This document shows positions 1 through 7,584 of a stretch of 64,000 nt of DNA, one piece after another. Under the pieces are notes generated by a model. It saw only the letters and a program-made list of their open reading frames with translations, was not told the origin of the DNA and ran no database searches. The position numbers and the translations under genes are program-made. Source of the stretch: P52-10 sp041397365 (GTDB lineage Bacteria > Pseudomonadota > Alphaproteobacteria > Rhizobiales > Xanthobacteraceae); the NCBI GenBank assembly GCA_041397365.1, contig JAWKWT010000009.1, positions 62,001 through 126,000 on the forward strand, in the 5' to 3' direction. Within the stretch, counting starts at the first letter, position 1; every line of letters starts with the position of its first letter.

Positions 1-1
1 C

Positions 2-1315
2 TGGGCGCTGCCCTTCGTCGGCATCCTGCTCAGCATCGCAACCGGCCCGCTGCTCTACCCCCATCTGTGGGAGCACCATTACGGCAAGTTCGCCGCGCTG
101 TGGGCCGCGCTGGTGATCGTGCCGCTGTTCCTCACCTTCGAGCCGAGCGCCGCGACGGCCACGCTCTCGCACACGGCGCTGCTGGAATACATCCCCTTCA
201 TCCTGCTGCTGCTGGCGCTTTTCACGACGGCGGGCGGCATCTATCTCGAAGGCAATCTGCACGACAGCGTCTACACCAATACCGTCCTGCTCGCCGTCGG
301 CGCGATGCTGGCCAGCATCGTCGGCACCACCGGCGCGTCGATGATCCTGATCCGCCCGCTGCTCCGCGCCAATGACGACCGTCGCTACAATGTGCATGTC
401 GTGATCTTCTTTATCTTCCTCGTCTCCAATATCGGCGGCTCGCTGACGCCGCTCGGCGACCCGCCTCTGTTCATCGGCTTCCTTAAAGGCGTCGATTTCT
501 TCTGGACCACCACGCATCTGCTGACGGAAACGCTGTTCGTGGCGGGCATCGTGCTCGGTCTCTTCCTGATCCTCGACATCTACTTCCACCGCAAGGAGGC
601 GCGTCTTTCCCCCAAGACCGATCCGACGCCGGACTCGCCCCTGCGGCTGCACGGTCACATCAATATCGCGCTGATCGGCGTCATCATCGCCGCCATTCTC
701 CTTAGCGCGTCGTGGAAACCGGGCATCTCCTTCACCGTCCTCGGCACCACGGTCGAATTGCAGAACGCGCTGCGTGATCTTACGCTGGTCGCGGTAACGC
801 TCGCCTCCATCGTGCTGACGCGCCGCGCGCACCGCGAGGCGAACGGCTTTTCCTGGGGACCGATCCAGGAGGTCGCGATCCTGTTCGCCGGCATCTTCGT
901 GTGCATCGTGCCGGTCATGGCGATGTTGCAGGCTGGATCGCAAGGGCCGTTCGCGATGCTGGTGGATCTGGTCACGCAGGCCGATGGCCGCCCGAACAAC
1001 CTCGCTTATTTCTGGCTGACCGGCGTCCTGTCGTCGTTCCTCGACAACGCGCCGACCTATCTGGTGTTCTTCGAACTCGCCGGCGGCGATGCCAAGACGC
1101 TGATGACCGCAGGCGCCGCGACACTCGCCGCGATCTCCAGCGGCGCGGTATTCATGGGCGCCAATTCCTATATCGGCAATGCGCCGAACTTCATGGTCTA
1201 TGCGATCGCGCGGCAGGCCGGCGTCAGGATGCCGAGCTTCTTCGGCTACATGCTGTGGTCGGCCCTCATTCTCGGACCTGTCTTCGTCGCCACAGGCTGG
1301 CTGTTCTTTCACTAA
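2..1315 (+). CDS. Sodium:proton antiporter-like ion transporter, 5' end outside window
   Basis: Polytopic inner-membrane transporter of the CitMHS/NhaD-like ion transporter superfamily, probably a cation:proton antiporter. The reading frame is open from base 2, so the true start lies upstream; a start codon at 113 would cut off an obvious hydrophobic segment. About ten hydrophobic segments are visible. The conserved re-entrant loop reads SNIGGSLTPLGDPP (around 430-475), and its partner FLDNAPTYLVFFE lies near 1040, the two half-signatures of this superfamily. The substrate is inferred from family only. It ends 98 bases before the next gene, with no clear terminator between. Confidence 0.85.
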   Translation, partial: WALPFVGILLSIATGPLLYPHLWEHHYGKFAALWAALVIVPLFLTFEPSAATATLSHTALLEYIPFILLLLALFTTAGGIYLEGNLHDSVYTNTVLLAVGAMLASIVGTTGASMILIRPLLRANDDRRYNVHVVIFFIFLVSNIGGSLTPLGDPPLFIGFLKGVDFFWTTTHLLTETLFVAGIVLGLFLILDIYFHRKEARLSPKTDPTPDSPLRLHGHINIALIGVIIAAILLSASWKPGISFTVLGTTVELQNALRDLTLVAVTLASIVLTRRAHREANGFSWGPIQEVAILFAGIFVCIVPVMAMLQAGSQGPFAMLVDLVTQADGRPNNLAYFWLTGVLSSFLDNAPTYLVFFELAGGDAKTLMTAGAATLAAISSGAVFMGANSYIGNAPNFMVYAIARQAGVRMPSFFGYMLWSALILGPVFVATGWLFFH

Positions 1316-1413
1316 CAACACCCTCGCTCACCGCTCGTTTACCATCCCGCGCTAAAGTCCGAGCATCGATCCGGACCGCTGCTGGCGTCCGCGGATCGTT
1401 TGTGGAGTGAGCG

Positions 1414-2223
1414 TTGCGTACCCAACCGCGTTTCCCGCGCATGCGACGTCGCATGGCGCTCGTCTTTATCGCCGCTGCGGCGCTGCTGCTGATCGATCCG
1501 GCAATTCGCCCCGCCGCCGCCGGCTTCTTCGACTTCCTGTTCCCGGATTCGCCGACAGATACCGACAGGCCGGCGCAGAAAAACAACGCATCGTCGCAGC
1601 CGAGCCTGTTTCCGAATCCGTTCGAGTCCGAAAAGCCTGCATCGCAACCCGCTTTACCGCCCTATGGCGGCGGCACACCCGTCGCCAACCGCTCCTCCAC
1701 CGCCCATTGCGTGCGCATGTGCGACGGCAAGCATTTCTCGATCTCCACGCGCGGCGACGTTTCGCAGAATGCGATGTGCCAGGCGTTCTGCCCGGCGAGC
1801 AACACCAAGGTGTTTTTCGGCAATCAGATCGAACGCGCGATCTCGATCGACGGCGAGCGCTACTCCGAACTGCCGACCGCCTTCGCCTATCGCAAGAAGC
1901 TCAGCGCCGACTGCACCTGCAACGGCCGCGATCCCGCCGGCCTCGCGCCGGTGGATATTTCCGTCGATTCCACCTTGCGCCCCGGCGATGTGGTCGCGAC
2001 CGCCACCGGCTTCGTCGCCTATAATGGCGGACGCGGCGCGAACGGCGTCGACGGCAGCTTCACGCCGGTGGCGAGCTATCCCGGCCTGACGCCGGCGACG
2101 CGCGCACGGCTCGGCGAAACCAGGGTCGCACCGGTGACGGCGGAGGTGCCGGTGGAGCACACCGGCTCGATCGACACGATACGCGAGACGGGCGCAGTCA
2201 AGCCGCGCGCGGCGCTGGAGTAA
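1414..2223 (+). CDS. DUF2865 domain-containing secreted protein
   Basis: Exported protein of unknown function, 269 residues. I take the TTG start at 1414, which follows a GGAGTGA ribosome binding site; an ATG at 1441 is an alternative. The N-terminus is basic then hydrophobic and ends in AAAG, a signal peptide. A Pro/Gln-rich stretch follows, then the DUF2865 core with the cysteine motifs CVRMCDG, MCQAFCPAS and CTCNG (residues about 98-175) and a PGD element. DUF2865 is common in Bradyrhizobium relatives and uncharacterised. A paralogue sits at 25299-25955 with the same cysteine pattern and the same FF-rich motif just after the signal peptide. Confidence 0.85.
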   Translation: MRTQPRFPRMRRRMALVFIAAAALLLIDPAIRPAAAGFFDFLFPDSPTDTDRPAQKNNASSQPSLFPNPFESEKPASQPALPPYGGGTPVANRSSTAHCVRMCDGKHFSISTRGDVSQNAMCQAFCPASNTKVFFGNQIERAISIDGERYSELPTAFAYRKKLSADCTCNGRDPAGLAPVDISVDSTLRPGDVVATATGFVAYNGGRGANGVDGSFTPVASYPGLTPATRARLGETRVAPVTAEVPVEHTGSIDTIRETGAVKPRAALE

Positions 2224-2357
2224 ACTCTTCCCGCGAAAGATCATGGTGAACGGAGCGTTAACATGCACCGTCGCCTTGTCGTCATCGCGCGAAAGAATTC
2301 GACAATGACTGGCATGTATTCTTGCAGGTATTCTTCTCCTGCCTCGGGACCGGTCTG

Positions 2358-2909
2358 ATGCGTTCGCGGCTTCATTTCAGTATCGCCTTCGCCGCCGCCC
2401 TGCGCAGATTCCGGCATGAGCGCGAGGGCTCGGCCGCAGTCGAATTCGCGATGATCGCGTTGCCGTTTTTTGCGCTTCTGTTCGCGATCTTCGAGACGGC
2501 GATTCTATTCTTCGCCCAGCAGGCGCTGGAATCGGCCACCCACGACACCGCGCGCATGATCATGACCGGCGAAGCGCAGATGGCGAGTCTGAGCGCCACC
2601 CAGTTCAAGCAAAAGCTTTGCTCGCGCATGATGACAATCCTGGATTGCGCGGGCGGCGTCACGCTGGACGTCAAGAGTTACTCGTCCTTCAGCAGCGTCT
2701 CGATCCCGAATCCCATCGATTCGGCCGGAAATTTCACCGGCGGCGCGAACTACAATCCCGGCAAGGCCGGGGATATCGTCGTGGTCCGCACCTATTATCA
2801 GTGGCCGCTCTTCGTCACCGGTCTCGGCTACGATCCCAGCAATCTGTCCGGCCACAAGCGCCTGCTGATTTCCACCGCCGCCTTCCGCAACGAGCCCGGA
2901 ACATTCTGA
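2358..2909 (+). CDS. TadE-like pseudopilin-domain protein (first of pair)
   Basis: Putative Tad-system minor pseudopilin of 183 residues. After a short basic N-terminus comes the TadE signature G-SAAVEFAMIALPFF (glycine before the hydrophobic helix, glutamate at position 5 of the mature part), then one membrane helix and an exported C-terminal domain. I prefer the ATG at 2358; an upstream TTG at 2322 gives 12 more residues. The stop overlaps the next start (TGATG), so the two genes are translationally coupled. No other tad genes (ATPase, secretin, TadC) are in the window, so the role in adhesion is inferred from family. Confidence 0.8.
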   Translation: MRSRLHFSIAFAAALRRFRHEREGSAAVEFAMIALPFFALLFAIFETAILFFAQQALESATHDTARMIMTGEAQMASLSATQFKQKLCSRMMTILDCAGGVTLDVKSYSSFSSVSIPNPIDSAGNFTGGANYNPGKAGDIVVVRTYYQWPLFVTGLGYDPSNLSGHKRLLISTAAFRNEPGTF

Positions 2910-3487
2910 TGGATCGGCCAACCGACAATCGAACCGTCATGACGCAGAGCGCGCAGGCCCGCGCCCGCCATCGCTTCACCGGCGACATGCGCGGCGTTTC
3001 CGCGGTCGAATTCGCCCTGATCGTTCCGCTGATCCTGCTCATCTTCTTTGCGATGGTCGAGGTCTCGCAGGGCCTCAACGCCAACCGCAAACTCACCTTG
3101 ACCGTGCGGGCGCTTTCGGACCTGGTCGCACAGGCGACGTCGGTGACATCGACCGATGTCAACAACGTGTTCGCCGCGGCATCTTCGATCATGCAGCCGT
3201 TTTCGACCGTCAATCTGAAATCGAGGATCAGCGCGATCAACATCGACGCGAGCGGCGTCACAAAGGTCGACTGGAGCCGGGGGTCGGGAATGTCGGCTCG
3301 GGCAAAGGGAGACGTGGTGACGATCCCGGCCGGACTGAGAATTGCCGGCACGCAGCTCATCTGGAGCGAGGCCGAATATCTCTTCACGCCGCCGGTGGGT
3401 TATTTCCTCACCGGCCCGATCACGATGAAGGACCAGTTTTTCGCGCGGCCGCGCCAGTCGAATACGGTCGCAGGGCCGACCTCCTGA
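2909..3487 (+). CDS. TadE-like pseudopilin-domain protein (second of pair)
   Basis: Second TadE/TadG-type protein, 192 residues. The N-terminal signature GVSAVEFALIVPLILLIFF is the pseudopilin processing site and helix; the remainder is an extracytoplasmic domain without recognisable catalytic motifs. The start ATG at 2909 overlaps the TGA of the preceding gene, and a start further upstream would lie wholly inside that gene. The gene is followed by a strong intrinsic terminator at 3507-3541, so the two TadE-like genes form a closed two-gene operon. It probably contributes a minor pilin to a Tad (Flp) pilus encoded elsewhere. Confidence 0.8.
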   Translation: MDRPTDNRTVMTQSAQARARHRFTGDMRGVSAVEFALIVPLILLIFFAMVEVSQGLNANRKLTLTVRALSDLVAQATSVTSTDVNNVFAAASSIMQPFSTVNLKSRISAINIDASGVTKVDWSRGSGMSARAKGDVVTIPAGLRIAGTQLIWSEAEYLFTPPVGYFLTGPITMKDQFFARPRQSNTVAGPTS

Positions 3488-3506
3488 ACTTGTTTTCGCG
3501 GACAGG

Positions 3507-3541
3507 AAAAAGCCGGCCTCGCAGTGCAAGGCCGGCTTTTT
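3507..3541 (+). terminator. Rho-independent terminator after TadE-like pair
   Basis: A perfect 13-bp stem (3507-3519 with 3529-3541) and a 9-base loop. The stem is GC-rich with A's on one side and five T's on the other, so it can act on both strands. Confidence 0.9.
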
Positions 3542-3608
3542 GATTCCTGGAGCATTTTCATTCTGAAGGAATGATCGTCACCGTGCCGCGACATAGGCGA
3601 GCGAAGCG

Positions 3609-3651
3609 ACGCCGTTCTTCGAACGGCTATGCCGGGCATGACCGAGAATGG
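3609..3651. repeat. Intergenic repeat fragment (GCCGTTCTTCGAACGGC family)
   Basis: A small palindrome centred on TTCGAA followed by GCCGGGCATGAC. The same arrangement, with a few changes, occurs at 43161-43194, where it has a complete outer inverted repeat. It is probably one degraded copy of an interspersed hairpin repeat. The gap 3542-3689 shows no gene otherwise. Confidence 0.5.
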
Positions 3652-3689
3652 ACCGGACCCGATCCAATTTAACCAAGTCGTAAATTACC

Positions 3690-3980
3690 TTAGCGGCGGC
3701 GGAACTGCGGATTGCCGCCGCGCTGAGCGCCCGGAGGCCGCGGTCCGGTGCCCGCGCGCTCGTCCTTGTGACGGAAGATCAGGCGTCCCTTTTCCAGATC
3801 GTAAGGCGACATCTCCACCGTCACCCGGTCGCCCGCCAGCGTCTTGATGCGGTTCTTCTTCATCTTGCCGGCCGTGTAGGCGACGATCTCGTGGCCGGCA
3901 TCGAGCTGAACGCGATATCGCGCGTCCGGCAGGATTTCCGTCACGAGCCCTTCAAATTGGATCAGTTCTTCCTTGGCCAT
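3690..3980 (-). CDS. infA: Translation initiation factor IF-1 (extended form)
   Basis: IF-1 binds the 30S A-site during initiation. The protein is one S1/OB-fold domain beginning MAKEELIQFEGLVTEILP and running to about residue 72 (DLEKGRLIFRHK), with the usual KMKKNRI and GDRVTVE elements. It is 96 residues long instead of the usual 72; the extra 24 residues are Pro/Arg/Gly-rich and end FRRR. Alphaproteobacteria often carry a second, longer infA, and this is probably that copy. It lies beside a DEAD-box helicase gene on the same strand, but a repeat element separates the two, so co-transcription is uncertain. Confidence 0.92.
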   Translation of the reverse strand: MAKEELIQFEGLVTEILPDARYRVQLDAGHEIVAYTAGKMKKNRIKTLAGDRVTVEMSPYDLEKGRLIFRHKDERAGTGPRPPGAQRGGNPQFRRR

Positions 3981-4007
3981 CGTCCTCTCCGAATCGTCCT
4001 GGCTTTT

Positions 4008-4107
4008 AGAGCACGATCCCGAAAAATGGGAACCGGTTTTCGGAAACGATCATGCTCAAACTAAATGATCAGCAACGAGTCTGTTTCAACGTCGTTGAAA
4101 CAGACTC
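4008..4107. repeat. Composite intergenic repeat, copy 1
   Basis: Module A (4008-4057) starts GAGCACGATCCCGAAAA and ends GATCATGCTC, an imperfect inverted repeat. Module B (4077-4107) is a hairpin with perfect 14-bp arms and a 3-base loop that starts right at the helicase stop codon. Related copies are at 13144, 19304, 53997 and 57518. Module B may also protect the helicase mRNA 3' end, but no T-run follows it. Confidence 0.8.
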
Positions 4108-5669
4108 TAGCGTTGCGGGCGGCGGACGTCCTGACGACGGCCGCCGAAATTCGATCGTGCCTGGCGCTTCTGCTCGAACGGCTTGGCGGGCCGGTTCTCG
4201 CGCGCCATGAACGCCACGCTCTGGATGCTCTCGATCGCCGCATCGCCCTCGGCCGGCTGACGCGACAGGGGATGGCTTCCGCCGTCCGGCCGTCCGCCGG
4301 GGCGGTGCCGCTTTCCGTGTCCGTTCGCATGTCCATTTGCGTGCACGCCATCGGCGGAGCGTGCCGGGCCGCGATGCGAATGCGTCGTCGCCTGCTGCGG
4401 ATCGCGCTCGCCGCTATTGCGGTGCTGCGCGCCGCGCCCGTCCTTGCGCTGCTCGCGCTGGCCATGCGGGCGGCGGCCGTCATTGGAGCGGGCCTGATGG
4501 TTGCGGGTGTCGCCGGTGCGCTCGGCATGGGTCCGCTGATCGCCCGTGCGCTGGTCCTCGCGCGGGAGCGCCTGACGGATCAGCTTCTCGATGTCGCGCA
4601 GATAGGCCACCTCATCGGCGTCCACCAGCGAGATCGCGATGCCTTCCGCGCCGGCGCGCGCGGTGCGGCCGATGCGATGCACATAGGTCTCCGGAATGTT
4701 CGGTAGATCGAAATTGACGACATGGCTGACGCCGTCGACGTCGATTCCTCGCGCGGCGATATCGGTCGCGATCAGCGTGCGGATTTCGCCGGAGCGGAAC
4801 GCGGCCAGCGTCCGCTCGCGGTGGTTCTGCGACTTGTTGCCGTGAATCGCCTCGGCGGTGATGTTGGACTTCGCCAGCGTCTTCACCACCTTGTCGGCGC
4901 CGTGCTTGGTGCGCGTGAAAACAAGCGCGCGCTCCACAGGTTCACCCTTCAGCAATTTCGCCAGCAGCGCCGGCTTCGCGCCGCGATCGACCTGGATGAT
5001 CCGCTGCGCGACACGTTCGGCCGTCGAGGCCACCGGCGTGACCGCCACGCGGACGGGATCGCGCAGCATCTCCTCGGCGAGTTCGGCAATCGCCTTCGGC
5101 ATCGTCGCGGAGAAGAACAGCGTCTGCCGTTCGGCGGGAAGCTTGGCGATGATTTTGCGGATGTCGTTGATGAAGCCCATGTCGAGCATGCGGTCGGCTT
5201 CATCGAGGACGAGAAACTCGACCTGATTGAGCTTCAGCGCATTGCCGCGCACGAGGTCGAGCAGCCGGCCCGGCGTCGCCACCATGATGTCGACGCCCGG
5301 CATCACGGCGCGGACCTGACGGCCCATCGGCACGCCGCCGATGGCGAGCGTCGCGCTCAGCCGCAGATGGCGGCCATAGGCGTGGAAGCTGTCGAGGATC
5401 TGTCCGGACAGTTCGCGCGTCGGGCTCAGCACCAGCACGCGGCAGCTTTTGGCCGGCGTCTGCTTCCGCGGGTGGATCAGCCGATGCAGGATCGGCAGCG
5501 CGAAGGACGCGGTCTTGCCGGTGCCGGTCTGGGCGATGCCGACAACATCGCGGCCGGTCATGGCGACCGGGATAGTCTGGGCCTGGATGGGTGTTGGAGT
5601 GACGTAGTTTTCCTCGCGCAGCGCGAGGGCGATGGGATCGGCGAGGCCGAAATCCTGAAACGATGTCAA
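4107..5669 (-). CDS. DEAD-box ATP-dependent RNA helicase (RhlE-like)
   Basis: ATP-driven RNA unwinding enzyme of 520 residues, probably acting in RNA turnover or ribosome assembly. Seen in order: the Q-motif (PTPIQ, residues 25-29), Walker A AQTGTGKT (46-53), PTREL (83-87), DEAD (156-159), SAT (187-189), and the second RecA-like domain ending HRIGRTARAG. From about residue 375 there is a 145-residue low-complexity tail rich in Arg, His, Gly, Asn and Gln, as in RhlE/CsdA-type helicases where such tails bind RNA. The start MTSFQDFGL is the standard family start. RhlE, DbpA or CsdA cannot be told apart with certainty; RhlE fits best. Confidence 0.92.
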   Translation of the reverse strand: MTSFQDFGLADPIALALREENYVTPTPIQAQTIPVAMTGRDVVGIAQTGTGKTASFALPILHRLIHPRKQTPAKSCRVLVLSPTRELSGQILDSFHAYGRHLRLSATLAIGGVPMGRQVRAVMPGVDIMVATPGRLLDLVRGNALKLNQVEFLVLDEADRMLDMGFINDIRKIIAKLPAERQTLFFSATMPKAIAELAEEMLRDPVRVAVTPVASTAERVAQRIIQVDRGAKPALLAKLLKGEPVERALVFTRTKHGADKVVKTLAKSNITAEAIHGNKSQNHRERTLAAFRSGEIRTLIATDIAARGIDVDGVSHVVNFDLPNIPETYVHRIGRTARAGAEGIAISLVDADEVAYLRDIEKLIRQALPREDQRTGDQRTHAERTGDTRNHQARSNDGRRPHGQREQRKDGRGAQHRNSGERDPQQATTHSHRGPARSADGVHANGHANGHGKRHRPGGRPDGGSHPLSRQPAEGDAAIESIQSVAFMARENRPAKPFEQKRQARSNFGGRRQDVRRPQR

Positions 5670-5940
5670 ACGAGTTCTTTCTCAGGGAAAGCACGTTCGC
5701 CGCCGCTCTCTGGACGGCAGGCGCGTGCAAAGCATTGGTGATGCCCGCGTGTCGGGAGCATCTGCTTGTCAGTAAGGAGGCAGGCCAGAAACCGTGGAGC
5801 CGGAAGGCGTCAAGGCGTCAGAACACGCAGCCTGCAAGGCCGGGACTTCGAGTCGCGGCTGTGCATCATATGCGCCGAACAAGTTGCATTTTCAAGTCGT
5901 TTTCGCGCGCGCATGACGCGGGAGCCTCCAAGGCGACCAT
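5670..5940. other. Intergenic region between helicase and urtA control region
   Basis: No convincing gene here. It contains the divergent 5' ends of the helicase and urt transcripts; the AT-rich regulatory section for urtA begins at about 5940. Confidence 0.4.
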
Positions 5941-5971
5941 CCAATGCATAGATATTATACATAGCACTACA

Positions 5972-5992
5972 TGTGCATAATAAATATGCACA
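5972..5992. promoter_or_regulatory. Putative NtrC-type enhancer site for urt operon
   Basis: Perfect palindrome with 8-bp arms, TGTGCATA-N5-TATGCACA. The TGCA-N9-TGCA geometry equals that of the NtrC consensus TGCAC-N7-GTGCA. A second, overlapping GCAC-N5-GTGC palindrome lies at 5964-5976. The centre is about 140 bases upstream of the sigma-54 element, a usual enhancer distance. The binding protein is inferred. Confidence 0.6.
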
Positions 5993-6077
5993 CTCACAAA
6001 GCTTGATCCCGACGAATTGCCTTCTTAGCAGGCAATCGCAATCGCGAAAGTGCGCCTGAATAATAATATTCTTTATT

Positions 6078-6090
6078 TATCAATATCTTA
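6078..6090 (+). promoter_or_regulatory. Putative IHF site between enhancer and sigma-54 promoter
   Basis: Exact match to the IHF consensus WATCAA-N4-TTR in an AT-rich stretch. It lies between the NtrC-like palindrome and the -24/-12 element, where IHF would bend the DNA to bring the activator to the polymerase. Confidence 0.55.
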
Positions 6091-6106
6091 TGACATTCCA
6101 GAGCCA

Positions 6107-6121
6107 TGGCACGAGTCTTGC
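6107..6121 (+). promoter_or_regulatory. Sigma-54 (-24/-12) promoter of urtABCDE
   Basis: TGGCACG-N4-TTGC matches the RpoN consensus, with exactly 10 bases between the invariant GG and GC. Transcription should begin near 6133, which rules out the upstream ATG at 6106 and supports the urtA start at 6193. Confidence 0.8.
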
Positions 6122-6192
6122 GATTCCCATGGCGCAGGCGGCCGGGTGGCCGTTCCGCGGAAATTTTTCGTCTGCGTCAGGGAGATATACGC

Positions 6193-7509
6193 ATGCCCAC
6201 TCACTCAACCTCTGTCACGGCCCGGCCGCTCAGCCGCCGCAAGGCGCTGGCCGCTGCCGCCGGCCTCGCACTCGGCCTGACCGCCTTCGGCGCTCAGGCG
6301 CAGGACACGATCAAGGTCGGCGTCCTGCATTCGCTGTCCGGCACCATGGCGATCAGCGAGACCACGCTGAAGGACACCATCCTGTTTCTGATCGACGAGC
6401 AGAACAAGAAGGGCGGCGTCATGGGCAAGAAGCTCGAAGCCGTGGTCGTCGATCCGGCATCGAACTGGCCGCTGTTCGCGGAGAAGGCCCGCGAACTCAT
6501 CACCAAGGACAAGGTGTCGGTGGTGTTCGGCTGCTGGACCTCGGTATCGCGCAAATCCGTGCTGCCGGTGTTCAAGGAGCTGAACTCGATCCTGTTCTAC
6601 CCCGTGCAATATGAAGGCGAAGAGTCCGAGCGCAACGTGTTCTACACGGGCGCGGCTCCGAACCAGCAGGCGATCCCGGCCGTCGATTATCTCGCCAAGG
6701 AAGAGAAGGTGGAGCGCTGGGTGCTCGCCGGCACCGACTATGTCTACCCGCGCACCACCAACAAGATCCTCGAAGCCTATCTGAAGTCGAAGGGCGTCAA
6801 GGATGAAGACATCCTCATCAACTACACGCCGTTCGGTCATAGCGACTGGCAGACGATCGTCGCCGATATCAAGAAATTCGGCTCGGCCGGCAAGAAGACC
6901 GCCGTGGTCTCGACCATCAATGGCGACGCCAACGTGCCGTTCTACAAGGAGTTGGGCAATCAGGGCATCAAGGCCACCGACATTCCGGTCGTCGCCTTCT
7001 CGGTCGGCGAGGAAGAACTCGCCGGCATCGACACCAAGCCGCTGATCGGCCATCTCGCCGCCTGGAACTACTTCCAGTCGATCAAGACGCCGGAGAACGA
7101 GGCGTTCATCAAGGCGTGGCAGGCCTACACCAAGAACCCGAAGCGCGTGACGAACGATCCGATGGAAGCCCATGTGATCGGCTTCGACATGTGGGTGAAG
7201 GCGGTCGAGAAGGCGAAGTCGACCGACCCGGACAAGGTGATCGACGCGCTGCCCGGCATCAAGGCCAAGAACCTCACCGGCGGCGAGTCGGAGATGCTGC
7301 CGAACCACCACATCACCAAGCCGGTGTTCATCGGCGAGATCAAGGGCGACGGCCAGTTCGACGTGGTGTGGAAGACGCCGGGCCTCGTTGCCGGCGATGC
7401 GTGGTCGAAGGAGCTGGAAGGTTCGAAGGACCTGATCGGCGACTGGGTCGGCAAGAAGTGCGGCAACTGGAACGTCAAGACCAACAAATGCGGCGGTCAG
7501 GGCTCGTAA
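6193..7509 (+). CDS. urtA: Urea ABC transporter substrate-binding protein UrtA
   Basis: Periplasmic urea receptor of the high-affinity UrtABCDE importer, 438 residues. The start at 6193 follows GGAGATATAC and lies downstream of the predicted sigma-54 transcription start. The N-terminus has a twin-arginine-like SRRKAL followed by an Ala/Leu-rich segment ending GAQAQ, a signal peptide. The mature part begins DTIKVGVLHSLSGTMAIS, typical of the type I periplasmic-binding fold of UrtA/AmiC/LivK proteins, and includes the family-typical FYPVQYEGEESERN. It is the first gene of urtABCDE and directly precedes urease genes, so urea is the expected ligand. Control by nitrogen limitation through NtrC and RpoN is inferred from upstream sites. 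Confidence 0.95.
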   Translation: MPTHSTSVTARPLSRRKALAAAAGLALGLTAFGAQAQDTIKVGVLHSLSGTMAISETTLKDTILFLIDEQNKKGGVMGKKLEAVVVDPASNWPLFAEKARELITKDKVSVVFGCWTSVSRKSVLPVFKELNSILFYPVQYEGEESERNVFYTGAAPNQQAIPAVDYLAKEEKVERWVLAGTDYVYPRTTNKILEAYLKSKGVKDEDILINYTPFGHSDWQTIVADIKKFGSAGKKTAVVSTINGDANVPFYKELGNQGIKATDIPVVAFSVGEEELAGIDTKPLIGHLAAWNYFQSIKTPENEAFIKAWQAYTKNPKRVTNDPMEAHVIGFDMWVKAVEKAKSTDPDKVIDALPGIKAKNLTGGESEMLPNHHITKPVFIGEIKGDGQFDVVWKTPGLVAGDAWSKELEGSKDLIGDWVGKKCGNWNVKTNKCGGQGS

Positions 7510-7584
7510 CCCGACGCAATCAGCAACGAAAGCGGCGGCCCCCGCCGCCGCTTTCCCTCCAAAAACCTCCGCCGGGATATTGCC

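Noticed and set aside
3540..3690. Possible small RNA after the TadE terminator
   Set aside because: No promoter or terminator pair of its own; explained by a repeat fragment.
6106..6192. Upstream ATG start for UrtA (467 residues)
   Set aside because: It lies within the sigma-54 promoter and upstream of the predicted transcript start; the ATG at 6193 has a ribosome binding site and a proper signal peptide.
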